Below the pieces are notes generated by a model, which saw nothing but the letters and a program-made list of their open reading frames with translations, made no database searches and was not told where the DNA came from. Below are positions 7,928 through 16,787 of a stretch of 61,382 nucleotides of DNA, piece by piece. Each line of letters opens with the position of its first letter. Position 1 is the stretch's first letter. The position numbers were made by a program, and so were the translations under genes. The DNA is from Chloroflexota bacterium (GTDB taxonomy: Bacteria > Chloroflexota > Limnocylindria > Limnocylindrales > CSP1-4), in contig JAFMJV010000012.1 of the NCBI GenBank assembly GCA_017853275.1, positions 1-61,382 of the forward strand, given 5' to 3'.

Positions 7928-9307
7928 ATGACGGCGACCCAGGAGAGCGCGACGATCGCGGCGGCCGATTCGGCCGTCTTCCACCGGCGCCCGGGTGACC
8001 CGTACCCGGTCTTCGTGCGCGGAGAGGGCTGCGAGCTCTTCGACCGGCGCGGGCGGCGCTACCTCGATCTTTCCAGCGGGATGGCGTGGGCGGCGAGCCT
8101 GGGGCAGGGGAACCGCGAGATCGCCGAGGTGATGGGCCGCCAGGCGGCCACCCTCACCTACATCCACAACGCGTGGGCGAGCACGGATCGCCAGGAGGAG
8201 CTCGCCGCGCGGCTCGTGGCGCTCGCGCCGGCCGGCTTCGCCCGGGCGATGTTCACGTCGGGCGGCTCCGAATCGAACGAGCTCGCCCTGCGCATCGCCC
8301 GCCAGTACCACCTGGCGCGCGGCGATTCCTCGCGCTGGAAGATCGTCTCGCTCGAGCACAGCTATCACGGGGCCACGATCGGCGCGCTCTCGATGACCGG
8401 CAAGGTCAACGTGAACGAGATGATCACGACCGACTACGCCCCCTACCTCATCCCGTTCCCCAAGGTCCCCGCCCCGATCACCTTCCGGGGCCCCTGGAGC
8501 GGCCTGGAGCCCGAGGAGGCCGCGCGCCGGGCGGCGGCCGCGATCGAGGAGCGCTTCCTCGCGGAGGGACCGGAGACGATCGCCGCGTTCATCGCGGAGC
8601 CGATCATGGGGAACGCCGGGATGACCGTGCCCCCGGACGGCTACCTGCGCGCGGCGCGCGAGGTGTGTGACCGTCACGGCGTCCTCTTCATCGCGGACGA
8701 GGTGATGACCGGGGCGGGTCGGACCGGGACCTTCCTGCGCGTCCAGGCGCTCGGCGTGGTCCCGGACATGGTGATCATGGCCAAGGCGATCAGCGGCGGA
8801 TATGCGCCCCTCGGGGCCGTTCTCCTTCACGCCCGGGTGGCCGATGCGCTGATGGCGGCGCACAAGCGGCTCGACCACGTCCACACGTACAGCGGCCAGC
8901 CGGTCCAGTGCGCGGTCGGGCTCACCGTCCTGGACATCCTTGAGCGGGACGGGCTCGTGGCCCAGGTGGCGGCGCGTGGGGCCTTCCTCCGCGCGCATCT
9001 CGCGGACGAGCTCGCCGGGTGCCCCTGGGTCGGCGATATCCGCGGCGCCGGGCTCGCCGATGCCGTGGAGTACGTGGCCGATCCCGTGACCCGCGCCGCC
9101 TTCCCGGTGGAGAAGAACCTTGCCGGTCAGGTCTGGGAGGGGATGCTCGACCGCGGCTACATCCTCCCCACCGGTCGTTACCTGGGGAGCGACCTGATCG
9201 GCGACTTCTCGCTCCTCGCCCCGCCCTTCATCATCTCCGAGGCGGAGATCCGGGAGGCGGTGGCCGCGCTGAAGGAGACGCTCACCGCGGTCGCCGGCGC
9301 CTGGTGA
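7928..9307 (+). CDS. Class III (fold type I) PLP aminotransferase
   Basis: 459 residues, standard length. It carries the class III pattern FTSGGSESNELALRIARQYH for cofactor phosphate binding, EHSYHGATIGALSMTG, LFIADEVMTGAGRTG with the aspartate that contacts the PLP ring, and AKAISGGYAPLGAV with the Schiff-base lysine at about residue 286. The family transfers amino groups of omega-amino acids, taurine, beta-alanine or similar compounds; the exact substrate cannot be read. A GGAGGAGG ribosome-binding site lies just upstream, so this start is conventional, unlike many neighbours. It follows the adenosine deaminase by 65 bases and may be cotranscribed. Confidence 0.9.
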   Translation: MTATQESATIAAADSAVFHRRPGDPYPVFVRGEGCELFDRRGRRYLDLSSGMAWAASLGQGNREIAEVMGRQAATLTYIHNAWASTDRQEELAARLVALAPAGFARAMFTSGGSESNELALRIARQYHLARGDSSRWKIVSLEHSYHGATIGALSMTGKVNVNEMITTDYAPYLIPFPKVPAPITFRGPWSGLEPEEAARRAAAAIEERFLAEGPETIAAFIAEPIMGNAGMTVPPDGYLRAAREVCDRHGVLFIADEVMTGAGRTGTFLRVQALGVVPDMVIMAKAISGGYAPLGAVLLHARVADALMAAHKRLDHVHTYSGQPVQCAVGLTVLDILERDGLVAQVAARGAFLRAHLADELAGCPWVGDIRGAGLADAVEYVADPVTRAAFPVEKNLAGQVWEGMLDRGYILPTGRYLGSDLIGDFSLLAPPFIISEAEIREAVAALKETLTAVAGAW

Positions 9308-9356
9308 TCCCACGCCGGGAGCCCCCGGCCGGTCCGCTGTCCCCCGGGCGCCGGGA

Positions 9357-9365
9357 TGCGATACT
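9357..9365 (+). promoter_or_regulatory. Extended -10 for tRNA-Arg
   Basis: TGC followed by GATACT resembles an extended -10. It ends 9 bases before the tRNA 5' end, which would make a very short precursor. Confidence 0.4.
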
Positions 9366-9374
9366 CCGGGCCAC

Positions 9375-9451
9375 GCGCCCGTAGCTCAGTGGACCAGAGC
9401 ATCTGACTTCGGATCAGAGGGTCGGGGGTTCGAATCCCTCCGGGCGCGCCA
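9375..9451 (+). tRNA. tRNA-Arg (anticodon TCG), CCA encoded
   Basis: Complete cloverleaf with acceptor arms GCGCCCG/CGGGCGC, T loop TTCGAAT and anticodon loop CTTCGGA, giving anticodon TCG that reads CGA. G discriminator followed by genomic CCA. It stands alone between a plus-strand aminotransferase gene and a minus-strand regulator gene. Confidence 0.93.
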
Positions 9452-9463
9452 CCTTCCCGCCCC

Positions 9464-10537
9464 TCACTCGGCGACGAGCAGGCGCGCCTCGAGCTTCTCC
9501 AGCCGGTCCATGCTCATGCCGCGGATCCGCTCCGCCAGCCCGGGCCGCCGCACCGAGGCGGGCAGGACGAGGAGGCTTCCGCCGAAGCGCCGGAGCGCCT
9601 CGCGCAGCCCGTCCGCCCCGGACGCCGTGGGATACCAGCCGCCGGCCTCGATGCCGAGGGCCATCGCCGCCTCCAGCGCCGCGACCATCCGTCCACGTCC
9701 CTCGCGCCGGGCCATCCCCACGCCGAAGAGGCGATCGGGATCGGGCCGGTAGGCGTCGTCGCCGCGAAGGTCGCCGTACGGGCTGCTCAGCCCCTCGGCG
9801 CTGCGGTCCACGAGGATCACGTTCCTCCGTTCGGAGCGCGCGACCGCGAGCGCCGTGACCAGCGCATCCTCGTCCGCCTGGCGCCCGATGGGCACGACGA
9901 CGGACCCGTCCGCGGCACCGGAGGCAGCCGGCGACCGGCCCTCGACCCGCGAGATCAGGTCCTGGGCCTCGGCTCCCGGCGTGGCGGGCACGGGAGCGGG
10001 CGGCGGGGCCGCAGGCGTCCCGCGCACACCGCCAAGCACGGCGATGAGATCGGCGACCACCGCCGGGTCATCGGAGACGAAGCCGACGAAGCGCTTGCCC
10101 GGGCTGGCCGCGCCACCCACGCCGAACTGGGCCGGGTCACCCAGCTCCCAGCTCACGAAGGCGACGGGCTCGGGCGCATCCGTGACGAGGAACCACTGGT
10201 TCTCCAGGCGAGCCGCATCGAAGGGGAGGACGCGGTAATCCAGCGCATCCAGCCCCTCGGGTCCGGGGCCGGTCCCGTAGGCGACGATCCGGGTCCCGTC
10301 CGCGAGCAGCCGCGTGTAGCGCTCGCGCTCGACCTCCATCTTCGGCGTCGTCTGGAAGCCGACCCAGAGCCGGCCGCCGGTGCTCGCCCGCTCGATCTCC
10401 CGGGTGACGCGGAGCATGTCCCGCGCGTCGTAGGTGAAGCGGGTCGCATCCGGCATCCGGCCGAGCTGCTCGGCCATCCGGCGTCCGATCTCGTAGATGC
10501 CGGCTTCACCGGCTCCGCTCGGGTAGGTCCAATCCAT
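9464..10537 (-). CDS. DICT sensory-domain protein with C-terminal USP-like domain
   Basis: 357 residues from ATG 10537, preferred over GTG 10543 because AAGGGG is 8 bases upstream. Residues 1-150 match the DICT domain: YDARDMLRVTREIER, then LWVGFQTTPKMEVERERYTR and LENQWFLVTDAPEPVAFVSW. A proline/alanine linker follows. The last 150 residues (VVVPIGRQADEDALVTALAV onward, ending SLLVLPASVRRPGLAERIRG) look like a universal-stress or Rossmann-type module. DICT domains are predicted ligand sensors linked to light or redox signalling. There is no DNA-binding or output enzyme domain, so it may sense and relay by protein contact. It is transcribed toward tRNA-Arg. Confidence 0.75.
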   Translation of the reverse strand: MDWTYPSGAGEAGIYEIGRRMAEQLGRMPDATRFTYDARDMLRVTREIERASTGGRLWVGFQTTPKMEVERERYTRLLADGTRIVAYGTGPGPEGLDALDYRVLPFDAARLENQWFLVTDAPEPVAFVSWELGDPAQFGVGGAASPGKRFVGFVSDDPAVVADLIAVLGGVRGTPAAPPPAPVPATPGAEAQDLISRVEGRSPAASGAADGSVVVPIGRQADEDALVTALAVARSERRNVILVDRSAEGLSSPYGDLRGDDAYRPDPDRLFGVGMARREGRGRMVAALEAAMALGIEAGGWYPTASGADGLREALRRFGGSLLVLPASVRRPGLAERIRGMSMDRLEKLEARLLVAE

Positions 10538-10633
10538 CGTCACGTCCCCTTGTGCGCCCCATCGACGTGCCCCACCGCGGCACGTTCCCTCCGGCGGAAC
10601 CTCTTCGCTGCGCGACGGGCGCCGGATGGCGCG

Positions 10634-11488
10634 TCAGCCGCCCGCTGCGATGAGCGCCCGGGCGATCGCCGCCGCCGCGTCCCGCGTCGCGACCGCCTCG
10701 TCCGAGAGGAGGAACTGGACGGCGATCACCCGGTCGCCTCCATCGACCCAGAGGACGCTGATGTCCGGGCTCCAGTACGCGCTCCGCCCGTCCACGTCCA
10801 CCTCCTCCGTACCGGGGAAGTAGACCGGGATGTCGCTCACCTTGCCCGGGTCGTAGCGCACGTTCACGCTCGCGTACCCCTCGGAGAACATCATCCCCGC
10901 CGAGGAGTAGGTGCAGCCCACGTCATCGCCCTCCACGAGGGCGATCTCCACGCCGATCGCGGCCCCCACCGCGTCCCCGCCGAGGATCGGGCAGACCGGT
11001 CCCACCGCGGAGGTATCCGGGGCCGGCGCGCCATAGGCCTCGGCCGGCACCCGCGGCGCGACGAGCTCCGCGACCGCGGTGAAGTAGGCGACCGGGTCGG
11101 TGACCCCGCCCGCGAGCCCCGTGATGCCCAGGATCCGCGATCCCAGCCCGAGATAGGCGCCGAGCTCCGTCACGTGGGCGGGAAGCCCGGCGATCTCGAT
11201 CCGCTCGCCGCCGAGGATGCTCCCCATGACGTCGATCGATCCCTCGTCGATCGAGAGGTCGAGCATCGCGAACGAGGTCGGATCGGACGTCACCGTGTAG
11301 GTGCAGGAGCCCGTCCCCGGCTCCGCCGTGTCGTACGGGACGCCGGGCGGCACGAGCGCAAGCTCGTCGGGCGTGATCAGCCCGCACACGTCGAGCGAGT
11401 CGAGCGGGGCAGGCGAGGCCTCCTGGGCGGAAGCCGGCAGAGCGGCCGCGAGGACGAGAAGGCCGGCGAGGAGGAGGGGTCGGATCAT
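10634..11488 (-). CDS. Exported protein with duplicated DUF3558-like half-domains
   Basis: 284 residues with a classic signal peptide ending ALPASAQ. The mature part holds two related halves. Each opens with a cysteine motif (VCGLITPDELALV and VCPILGGDAVGAAIGV) and reaches a second cysteine in a CTY motif (GSCTYTVTSD and VGCTYSSAG), then ends in strands. This spacing resembles DUF3558-type exported proteins and suggests an internal duplication with one disulfide per half. No enzyme motif was seen. It shares its direction and a 50-base gap with the exported protein upstream at 11539. Confidence 0.7.
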   Translation of the reverse strand: MIRPLLLAGLLVLAAALPASAQEASPAPLDSLDVCGLITPDELALVPPGVPYDTAEPGTGSCTYTVTSDPTSFAMLDLSIDEGSIDVMGSILGGERIEIAGLPAHVTELGAYLGLGSRILGITGLAGGVTDPVAYFTAVAELVAPRVPAEAYGAPAPDTSAVGPVCPILGGDAVGAAIGVEIALVEGDDVGCTYSSAGMMFSEGYASVNVRYDPGKVSDIPVYFPGTEEVDVDGRSAYWSPDISVLWVDGGDRVIAVQFLLSDEAVATRDAAAAIARALIAAGG

Positions 11489-11538
11489 CGGGCGGTCGCT
11501 CCGTTCAGGGGGTGGGGTCGGGGTGCGAGCGGGATGGC

Positions 11539-12642
11539 TCAGGGGGTGAGATCGGAGAGGACGAGATCGCCGCGCGCGCTCTCGCAGGCGATGACGATCG
11601 CCTCCGCGTCCGCCGGGCCGGTGACCGCCGGGCGGAGGGTGACCTGGTACCAGCCATTCGCCCCGGTCGTCCCGGAGACCCCCTCGTCCCCGTCGCCCCA
11701 CGTGAGGAGGATCGGGAGGAACGGGAGGCAACGTCCCGAGACCTGGCGGGTCCCGGCATTCCAGCCGCGCTGGATGATCGGGACGGTCAGCCGCGCATCC
11801 TTCGCGATGCTCGCCTCGACGATGGAGAGCGTGAACGAATCGACCGCGAGGAAGTCGGCCACGAAGATCCCGAACGCACCGGCGGTCGCTGTGTGGATCT
11901 CGGAGGGCGGGTCGTCCTCTCCGGGTCGGACGAGGACGGAGACCTCCTCGCCCTCGGTCCGTGCGAGGCCGCCGACCCTGAGGAGCTCCGGGTAGACGTA
12001 GAGCCCGGGGTAGATCGCCTCGGCGATGAAGCGATCGCCGGCGGGCGCCGTCCACGCGGCCGCCAGGCGGTCGAAGCCACGCGCGTCGAAGATCGTCCCG
12101 TGGCGGAGGAGCCAGCGTCCGTTCGCGGCCCGCGCCACGGTCTTCGTGGCGACGTCGCTGCAATCCACCCCGAACCGGCAGTCCGAGACGGTGACGCGGA
12201 GCTTGCCGGTGGTGGGGGCACGTCCGGTGGCGCGGTCCCGGACGCGATCGCCGGCGGCCGTCACGAGCGGCACCCGGATCGTGCGCACCGTCCCGTCGGC
12301 ATCCACGCGGATCCGCCGCCCCGGGGTGATCGGCGTGTAGGGGGCATTCGGGAAGCAGCCCGACCAGGCGCCCTGGCCGTCCGTCGTCGCCTGGAGGAGG
12401 TTGAGCGTGACCCCGTCCGCCTGGCGGAGGGTGACCTCGAGCTGGGTGTTCGCGGGACCGTGACCGGAGAGGCAGTTGTTGCCCAGCTCGGCCGTCACGC
12501 GGATCGTGCTCGCACCCGCCGCCGGGGCGCTCGCCGGAAGGACGAGCGCGAGCAGGACCAGGGCCGGGATCAGGCGACGCAGGCGGCGATCCGTCCGCCA
12601 CCTCCCACCCCGCGGTGTAGCGGTCCGGTCTCCTCTCTTCAC
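11539..12642 (-). CDS. Exported protein of unknown function
   Basis: 367 residues from GTG 12642, chosen because AGGAGG lies 6 bases upstream; ATG 12669 is an in-frame alternative with no such site. A basic N-region (RTDRRLRR) and long hydrophobic core ending ASAPAAGAS form a signal peptide. The mature protein is beta-rich, with paired cysteines in NNCLSG, WSGCFPNAPY, SDCRFGVDC and IACESARGD that could form disulfides. Segments such as VTLRQADGVTLNLLQ suggest repeated Ig-like or carbohydrate-binding-like sandwiches. No named family recognised. Confidence 0.7.
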   Translation of the reverse strand: MKRGDRTATPRGGRWRTDRRLRRLIPALVLLALVLPASAPAAGASTIRVTAELGNNCLSGHGPANTQLEVTLRQADGVTLNLLQATTDGQGAWSGCFPNAPYTPITPGRRIRVDADGTVRTIRVPLVTAAGDRVRDRATGRAPTTGKLRVTVSDCRFGVDCSDVATKTVARAANGRWLLRHGTIFDARGFDRLAAAWTAPAGDRFIAEAIYPGLYVYPELLRVGGLARTEGEEVSVLVRPGEDDPPSEIHTATAGAFGIFVADFLAVDSFTLSIVEASIAKDARLTVPIIQRGWNAGTRQVSGRCLPFLPILLTWGDGDEGVSGTTGANGWYQVTLRPAVTGPADAEAIVIACESARGDLVLSDLTP

Positions 12643-12703
12643 CAGGTCCCTCCTCTCGCTGCCGGTCATGCCCAGCGGACCTTCGCAGCCGCGTCCCGGC
12701 CCG

Positions 12704-13447
12704 TCAAGGTGTCGCCTCCGCCTCCGCCTCCGCCTCCGCCTCGCGCGCGCTCAGCCCGCGCGCGAGGAGCCACGTGAAGAGGCTCCAGCCCACGAGGAGC
12801 CAGCCGAGCCCGAGGAGCTGGCCGCCGATCGTGTCTGTCAGCCAGTGCCGGGCGAGCACGACCCGGGCGAGCGGCTGGAGGAGGCCGATGGCAAGGAAGC
12901 CCGCGGCCACCAGGGGGCCCCATGGCCGCCGGACCAGGTAGAGGCTGGACAGCGCGAGCGTCCCCCAGACCACGACCCCGGAGAAGGAGTGGCCGGAGGG
13001 GAAGGACATCGTGGCCTGACCCGCGTGCTGCTCGGTCATCTCCGGCCGCGGGCGCGCGACCGCGATCTTGAGGAGGTTCGAGAGGAGGACGCCGCCCTGG
13101 GAGACGATGACAAGGAAGGCGGCCCAGGGCCATGCCCGGCCCACCACGAGGAGGAGCGAGGCTGCGCCTACGATGATCGCGTTCCTTGGCCCGTCCACGA
13201 GGAAGGACCAGGCCCGCGCCCACGCGGCCACGAGCGGGATCTCCTCCCCGAGGCGGAAGGCGGCGAGCCCGGCCGGGTCATCGATCCCGCGGAATGCCGC
13301 AGGATCGAGGGCGAGGAGGACGGCGAGGAGGAGGACGACGCCGATGAGGACGATCCCGGCGGCTGCCAGGCGGACGCGCGTCCGATGGCCGGGCAGCGCC
13401 CGGAGGAGCGGACGGAGGCCGGGGTCGAGGCGCAGCCGGGTGCTCAC
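12704..13447 (-). CDS. PAP2-family membrane phosphatase
   Basis: 247 residues, six membrane helices. The three phosphatase motifs are present: KIAVARPRPE (motif 1), PSGHSFSG (motif 2) and ARHWLTDTIGG (motif 3, catalytic histidine and aspartate). The family removes phosphate from lipids such as phosphatidate or undecaprenyl pyrophosphate on the outer membrane face. GTG start overlaps the upstream stop by four bases (GTGA), so it is coupled to the exported protein at 13444. The C-terminus ends in a repetitive EAEAEAEA tail. Confidence 0.88.
   Translation of the reverse strand: MSTRLRLDPGLRPLLRALPGHRTRVRLAAAGIVLIGVVLLLAVLLALDPAAFRGIDDPAGLAAFRLGEEIPLVAAWARAWSFLVDGPRNAIIVGAASLLLVVGRAWPWAAFLVIVSQGGVLLSNLLKIAVARPRPEMTEQHAGQATMSFPSGHSFSGVVVWGTLALSSLYLVRRPWGPLVAAGFLAIGLLQPLARVVLARHWLTDTIGGQLLGLGWLLVGWSLFTWLLARGLSAREAEAEAEAEATP
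12714..12742 (-). repeat. Hexanucleotide repeat encoding an EA tail
   Basis: About four tandem copies of CTCCGC (plus strand) encode alternating Glu-Ala at the C-terminus of the PAP2 protein. The array is short and liable to slip, so copy number may vary between strains. Confidence 0.75.
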
Positions 13448-14421
13448 TCCACCTCGAAGGTCTTCTTCGGGGCCGCGACCTTGACGGGGGCCCCGTAGCG
13501 GGCGAAGACGATCGCAAGGCCGATCTCCTCGCTGCCGCCGCGCGCCGCGAGGAGCGGGCTCGCGATCGTGGCGTCGATCCCCGCGAGCCGGTCCGTGGCG
13601 TCGTCCACGGCGATCGCGATCGTCAGGCTCCCCGTGGGTCCCGGCGAGGCGGCCGGATCCGGTGGGGGCACGGCGCCGGCGAGGGCGCCCGCGATGAGGA
13701 TCGCGAGGGGCGACCCGTCCGCCGGGAGCGGGAGCGTGACGACCACCTCGGTGCAGGGGCCGGTCTCGCAGGTGGCGGGCTCACCGAGCGCGAGGGTGCC
13801 CCCGAGCTCCGCGATCGCCGCGGGGAGATCGAGCGTGACCACGGGGGCCGGGGAGGCACCGGGCGCAGGGGAGGGGACGACCCCGCCGCCCGCAGCGACG
13901 ACCTCCTCGATGAGCGGGACGAGGCCGAGGACCGCGGCGAGGTCCGCGACCGGGCGATCCGTGGCGATCGACCCCCAGGCGCCGCTCCGGAAGAGGGCGC
14001 GGGACTGGAGGAGGACCGTGGCGTCCAGGAAGCGGAACGCGACATCCAGCGCGGTCGGCGGGTAGGCGAGGGTGCCCGCGGCACGGACCGCGGGGAGCTC
14101 ACCCGCGAGGAGCGCGGCAAGGGCCGTCCCGATCCCCGCCGCACCACCGACCCCCGAAAGATCGATCGCGACATCGCCCTCGAGGATCTCGAGCGGGACC
14201 CGGGGTGCGGCGGGGAGGCCGATCGCCTCCCCGGGGATCTCGCCGCGGCCCGCGAGAAGGATCCGGACGGTCCCCGGCGCGAGCGAGGCATCGAGCGCCT
14301 CCGAGAGCAGGGTCAGCGCCGCGGGATCGACCCCGGGTGGCGTCTCCTGCGCCCGGGCGGGGAGGGAGCCCGCGGCCAGGAGCGCGGTGAGCGCGAGGAG
14401 AATGAGTGGCTTGTGGGACAT
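13444..14421 (-). CDS. Exported LprG/LppX-like protein
   Basis: 325 residues from ATG 14421, with GGAGGAGG just upstream. The signal peptide ends LPARAQ with no lipobox cysteine. The mature part is alternating beta strands; the end (VFARYGAPVKVAAPKKTFEV) matches the closing strand of LprG/LppX-type proteins, which carry lipids across the cell wall. A proline-alanine linker splits the protein in two, and the second half has one CETGPC pair. Coupled to the downstream PAP2 phosphatase by a 4-base overlap, a pairing that hints at lipid handling, but this is inference. Confidence 0.7.
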   Translation of the reverse strand: MSHKPLILLALTALLAAGSLPARAQETPPGVDPAALTLLSEALDASLAPGTVRILLAGRGEIPGEAIGLPAAPRVPLEILEGDVAIDLSGVGGAAGIGTALAALLAGELPAVRAAGTLAYPPTALDVAFRFLDATVLLQSRALFRSGAWGSIATDRPVADLAAVLGLVPLIEEVVAAGGGVVPSPAPGASPAPVVTLDLPAAIAELGGTLALGEPATCETGPCTEVVVTLPLPADGSPLAILIAGALAGAVPPPDPAASPGPTGSLTIAIAVDDATDRLAGIDATIASPLLAARGGSEEIGLAIVFARYGAPVKVAAPKKTFEVE

Positions 14422-14556
14422 CGGCCTCCTCCAGCATCCTCCGGCGGGATGTCGCCCCCTGACACCGCCGCTCCGGACTTGGCCGATGATAGAGACCCGC
14501 GTCCCGCCGGTCCCGGCGGGTCGTGGAGGCCGACCCGCAGGAGAGACCCGCGCCAG

Positions 14557-15579
14557 ATGCACCCCCCGGCACCGGAGGACCGACCCGACCCCGCGAGCTG
14601 GGTCGACCGCCTTGCAGACCGCCTCGTCCGGCTCCCCGGCCACGAGGCGGCGGTCTGGATCGTGCCCGCGGTCCTCGCCGGGCTCCTGCTCGTTGCTGCG
14701 GCGGCGCTCGCCGGCGAGCCGCTCGCCTCCGCGCGGCTGGCGTACGCGCTGATCCCGGCCTATGTCCTCGGCCTGATCCGCCATCTCGACCGGACCGCCG
14801 TCCGCGCGCTCCACGAGCTCCGGCCCGCCCTGCCGGATGACGATGCCCTCGTGGCGGCCTTCCATCGCCGTCTGACCACGATGCCGGCGCGGCCCACCCT
14901 CCTCGTGACCCTCCTCTTCCTCGCGATCGCCGTCGCCGATGCGATCGCCGAGCCGGTCGCCCGCGGGGTCTCCGGGCTCGAGCCGGCCGCGGCCGTGGCG
15001 CGTGTGGCGGTGGATGCCGTGGGGATCGTCGCGCTCGGGATCCTCCTCTGGCACTCCCTCCACCAGGGATCCGCGATCGCGGACGTCCAGCGCCACGCGG
15101 AGCGCGTCGATCTCTTCCGGCCGGGGCCCCTCTACGCGTTCTCCGCGGTCACGCTCCGGACCGGGATCGGCCTCCTCGCCGTCCCCGCGTTCGGGATCCT
15201 CACCGACCCCGCCGGGTGGCGTGGCGCCGGCTCCGCGATCTTCATCGTGGTCACGCTCCTCCTCGCGAGCGCGGCCTTCGCCCTCCCGCTCGCAACGATG
15301 CGCCGGCGGATCCTGGACGCCCGCGCGCGGATGCAGGCGGAGGCGGGCGCCCGGCTCCGTGCCGCGCTCGCCGCCCTCCACGCGCGGATGGATGCGGGCG
15401 ATGAGGCCGGGGTGGCCGCGGCGGACAAGGTCGTGGCCGCGGCGGAACGGGAGTGGCGGCTGCTCGAGACGCTCCCGACCACCCCGTGGCGCTCCGGGAC
15501 GCTCGGGGCCTTCGTCTCCGCGCTCGTCGTCCCGGTCGTCCTGTGGGCGATCACCCACCTGCTCGAACGGGTCGTCTGA
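14557..15579 (+). CDS. Multi-pass membrane protein of unknown function
   Basis: 340 residues from ATG 14557; the frame is open further upstream but that part is low-complexity. About six hydrophobic segments: two near residues 30-75, two near 115-175, one near 215-260 and one at the C-terminus (LGAFVSALVVPVVLWAITHL). Between the last two is a charged helical region of about 70 residues (ILDARARMQAEAGARLRAAL) that is probably a coiled coil. No family motif recognised. Divergent from the exported protein at 14421, with about 135 bases between. Confidence 0.7.
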   Translation: MHPPAPEDRPDPASWVDRLADRLVRLPGHEAAVWIVPAVLAGLLLVAAAALAGEPLASARLAYALIPAYVLGLIRHLDRTAVRALHELRPALPDDDALVAAFHRRLTTMPARPTLLVTLLFLAIAVADAIAEPVARGVSGLEPAAAVARVAVDAVGIVALGILLWHSLHQGSAIADVQRHAERVDLFRPGPLYAFSAVTLRTGIGLLAVPAFGILTDPAGWRGAGSAIFIVVTLLLASAAFALPLATMRRRILDARARMQAEAGARLRAALAALHARMDAGDEAGVAAADKVVAAAEREWRLLETLPTTPWRSGTLGAFVSALVVPVVLWAITHLLERVV

Positions 15580-15636
15580 CCGCGCGTCGGGTCGTCACCG
15601 TCGATCTGCCCTCCGGCAGCGGAACGGTGACGGATG

Positions 15637-16725
15637 TCAGCAGCAGACGGTCTCGCCCCGCCAGCGCCCCGCGCCGGTCCACGCGGCGTCGAAGGTCTGG
15701 ATCGCGGCGTGGACCTCGCGGAAGAGCGGATCCGCGGCCGCCTGCGTGGCCGCCCAGTCCGCCACGAGGGAGCGGATCCGCTCCCGGAAGGCGGGCTCGA
15801 GCTCCACGATCTCCGTCTGCGCGGCGATCTCCGGCATCGCGAAGGTATCCGCGACGCCGAGCGCGGTCCACGCCTCGAGCGTGACATCCCGCGCCGCCCG
15901 GGCGATCACCGCCTGGGTCTCCCCGTCCAGGGAGGTCCAGATGTCCGGGGCGATCGTCAGCTCGAAGACCGATCCGGGCTGGTGGATGCCGGGGATCATC
16001 GTGTAGGGGACGAGTCCGGGCAGCCCGAGCGCGAGGTTCTGCGACGGGTTCGCCCACTCGGCGCCGTCCACGCTCCCGTCCGCGAGCGCCCCCGCGATCT
16101 CCGCCTGGGGCAGGGAGACCGTCTCCGCGCCGAGCTCCTTCGCGAAGGTGAGCCACGAGCCGGAGGTCCGGATCCGGAGCCCCGCGAGGTCCGCCTCCGT
16201 GCGCACCGGCGTCCGGGCGTGCAGGAAGATCTCGGGCGTCTGCACGACGAGGGGGAAGGCGATCAGGCCATCGCGCTCGTAGCGCACCCGCCCCCACAGC
16301 TCGCGGCCGCCACCCGCGTCGATCCAGTGGAGCATCTCGAGCGACCCGAGCCCGCCCGGCAGGCCGCCGAGGAGGACGGCGAGCGGGTCCTCGACCCCCG
16401 TGTAGGCGGACCAGCTGTGGCCCATCTCCGCGCCGCCGCCGAGGACGGTCTGCGGGACCTCGAGAGCCGGGCCGAGGGTCCCGCCGGTCGCGACCTCGAT
16501 CCGGATCCGGCCCGCCGTCTCCGCGGCCACGCGGTCCGCGAACGCCTGCGCGCCCAGCTCGTAGAGCGCACCGCCGGACCACGAGGTCGCCATCCGAAGG
16601 GTCCGCGCTTCCCCCTCCGCCCCGAACGCGCGGAGGGGCAGGGGCACGGAGGCGGCGGCGGTCGCGAGGGCACCGGCACCGGCACCCGCGAGGAGCGAGC
16701 GGCGGCTGAGACGGGATCCGGACAT
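15637..16725 (-). CDS. TRAP-type substrate-binding protein (DctP family) with Tat signal
   Basis: 362 residues from ATG 16725, with AAGGGAGG upstream. A twin-arginine signal (LSRRSLLAGAGAGAL) precedes the mature domain. The fold shows TRAP-binding-protein patterns: RMATSWSGGALYELGAQAFA at the start, LAGLRIRTSGSWLTFAKELG with the substrate-contact arginine region, and GALADGSVDGAEW. The ligand is probably an organic acid. No DctQ or DctM gene lies beside it, so it is an orphan here; a permease could be elsewhere. It ends VCC, two cysteines at the extreme C-terminus. Confidence 0.85.
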   Translation of the reverse strand: MSGSRLSRRSLLAGAGAGALATAAASVPLPLRAFGAEGEARTLRMATSWSGGALYELGAQAFADRVAAETAGRIRIEVATGGTLGPALEVPQTVLGGGAEMGHSWSAYTGVEDPLAVLLGGLPGGLGSLEMLHWIDAGGGRELWGRVRYERDGLIAFPLVVQTPEIFLHARTPVRTEADLAGLRIRTSGSWLTFAKELGAETVSLPQAEIAGALADGSVDGAEWANPSQNLALGLPGLVPYTMIPGIHQPGSVFELTIAPDIWTSLDGETQAVIARAARDVTLEAWTALGVADTFAMPEIAAQTEIVELEPAFRERIRSLVADWAATQAAADPLFREVHAAIQTFDAAWTGAGRWRGETVCC

Positions 16726-16787
16726 CAGGGCCTCCCTTGGGGCGCCGGCTGGTCCACCGGCGACGTCGCCCATTCTCGCAGGCGGGC

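Noticed and set aside
12714-12742. CTCCGC repeat as a regulatory or recombination signal
   Set aside because: It lies in frame at the 3' end of the PAP2 gene and simply encodes Glu-Ala repeats.
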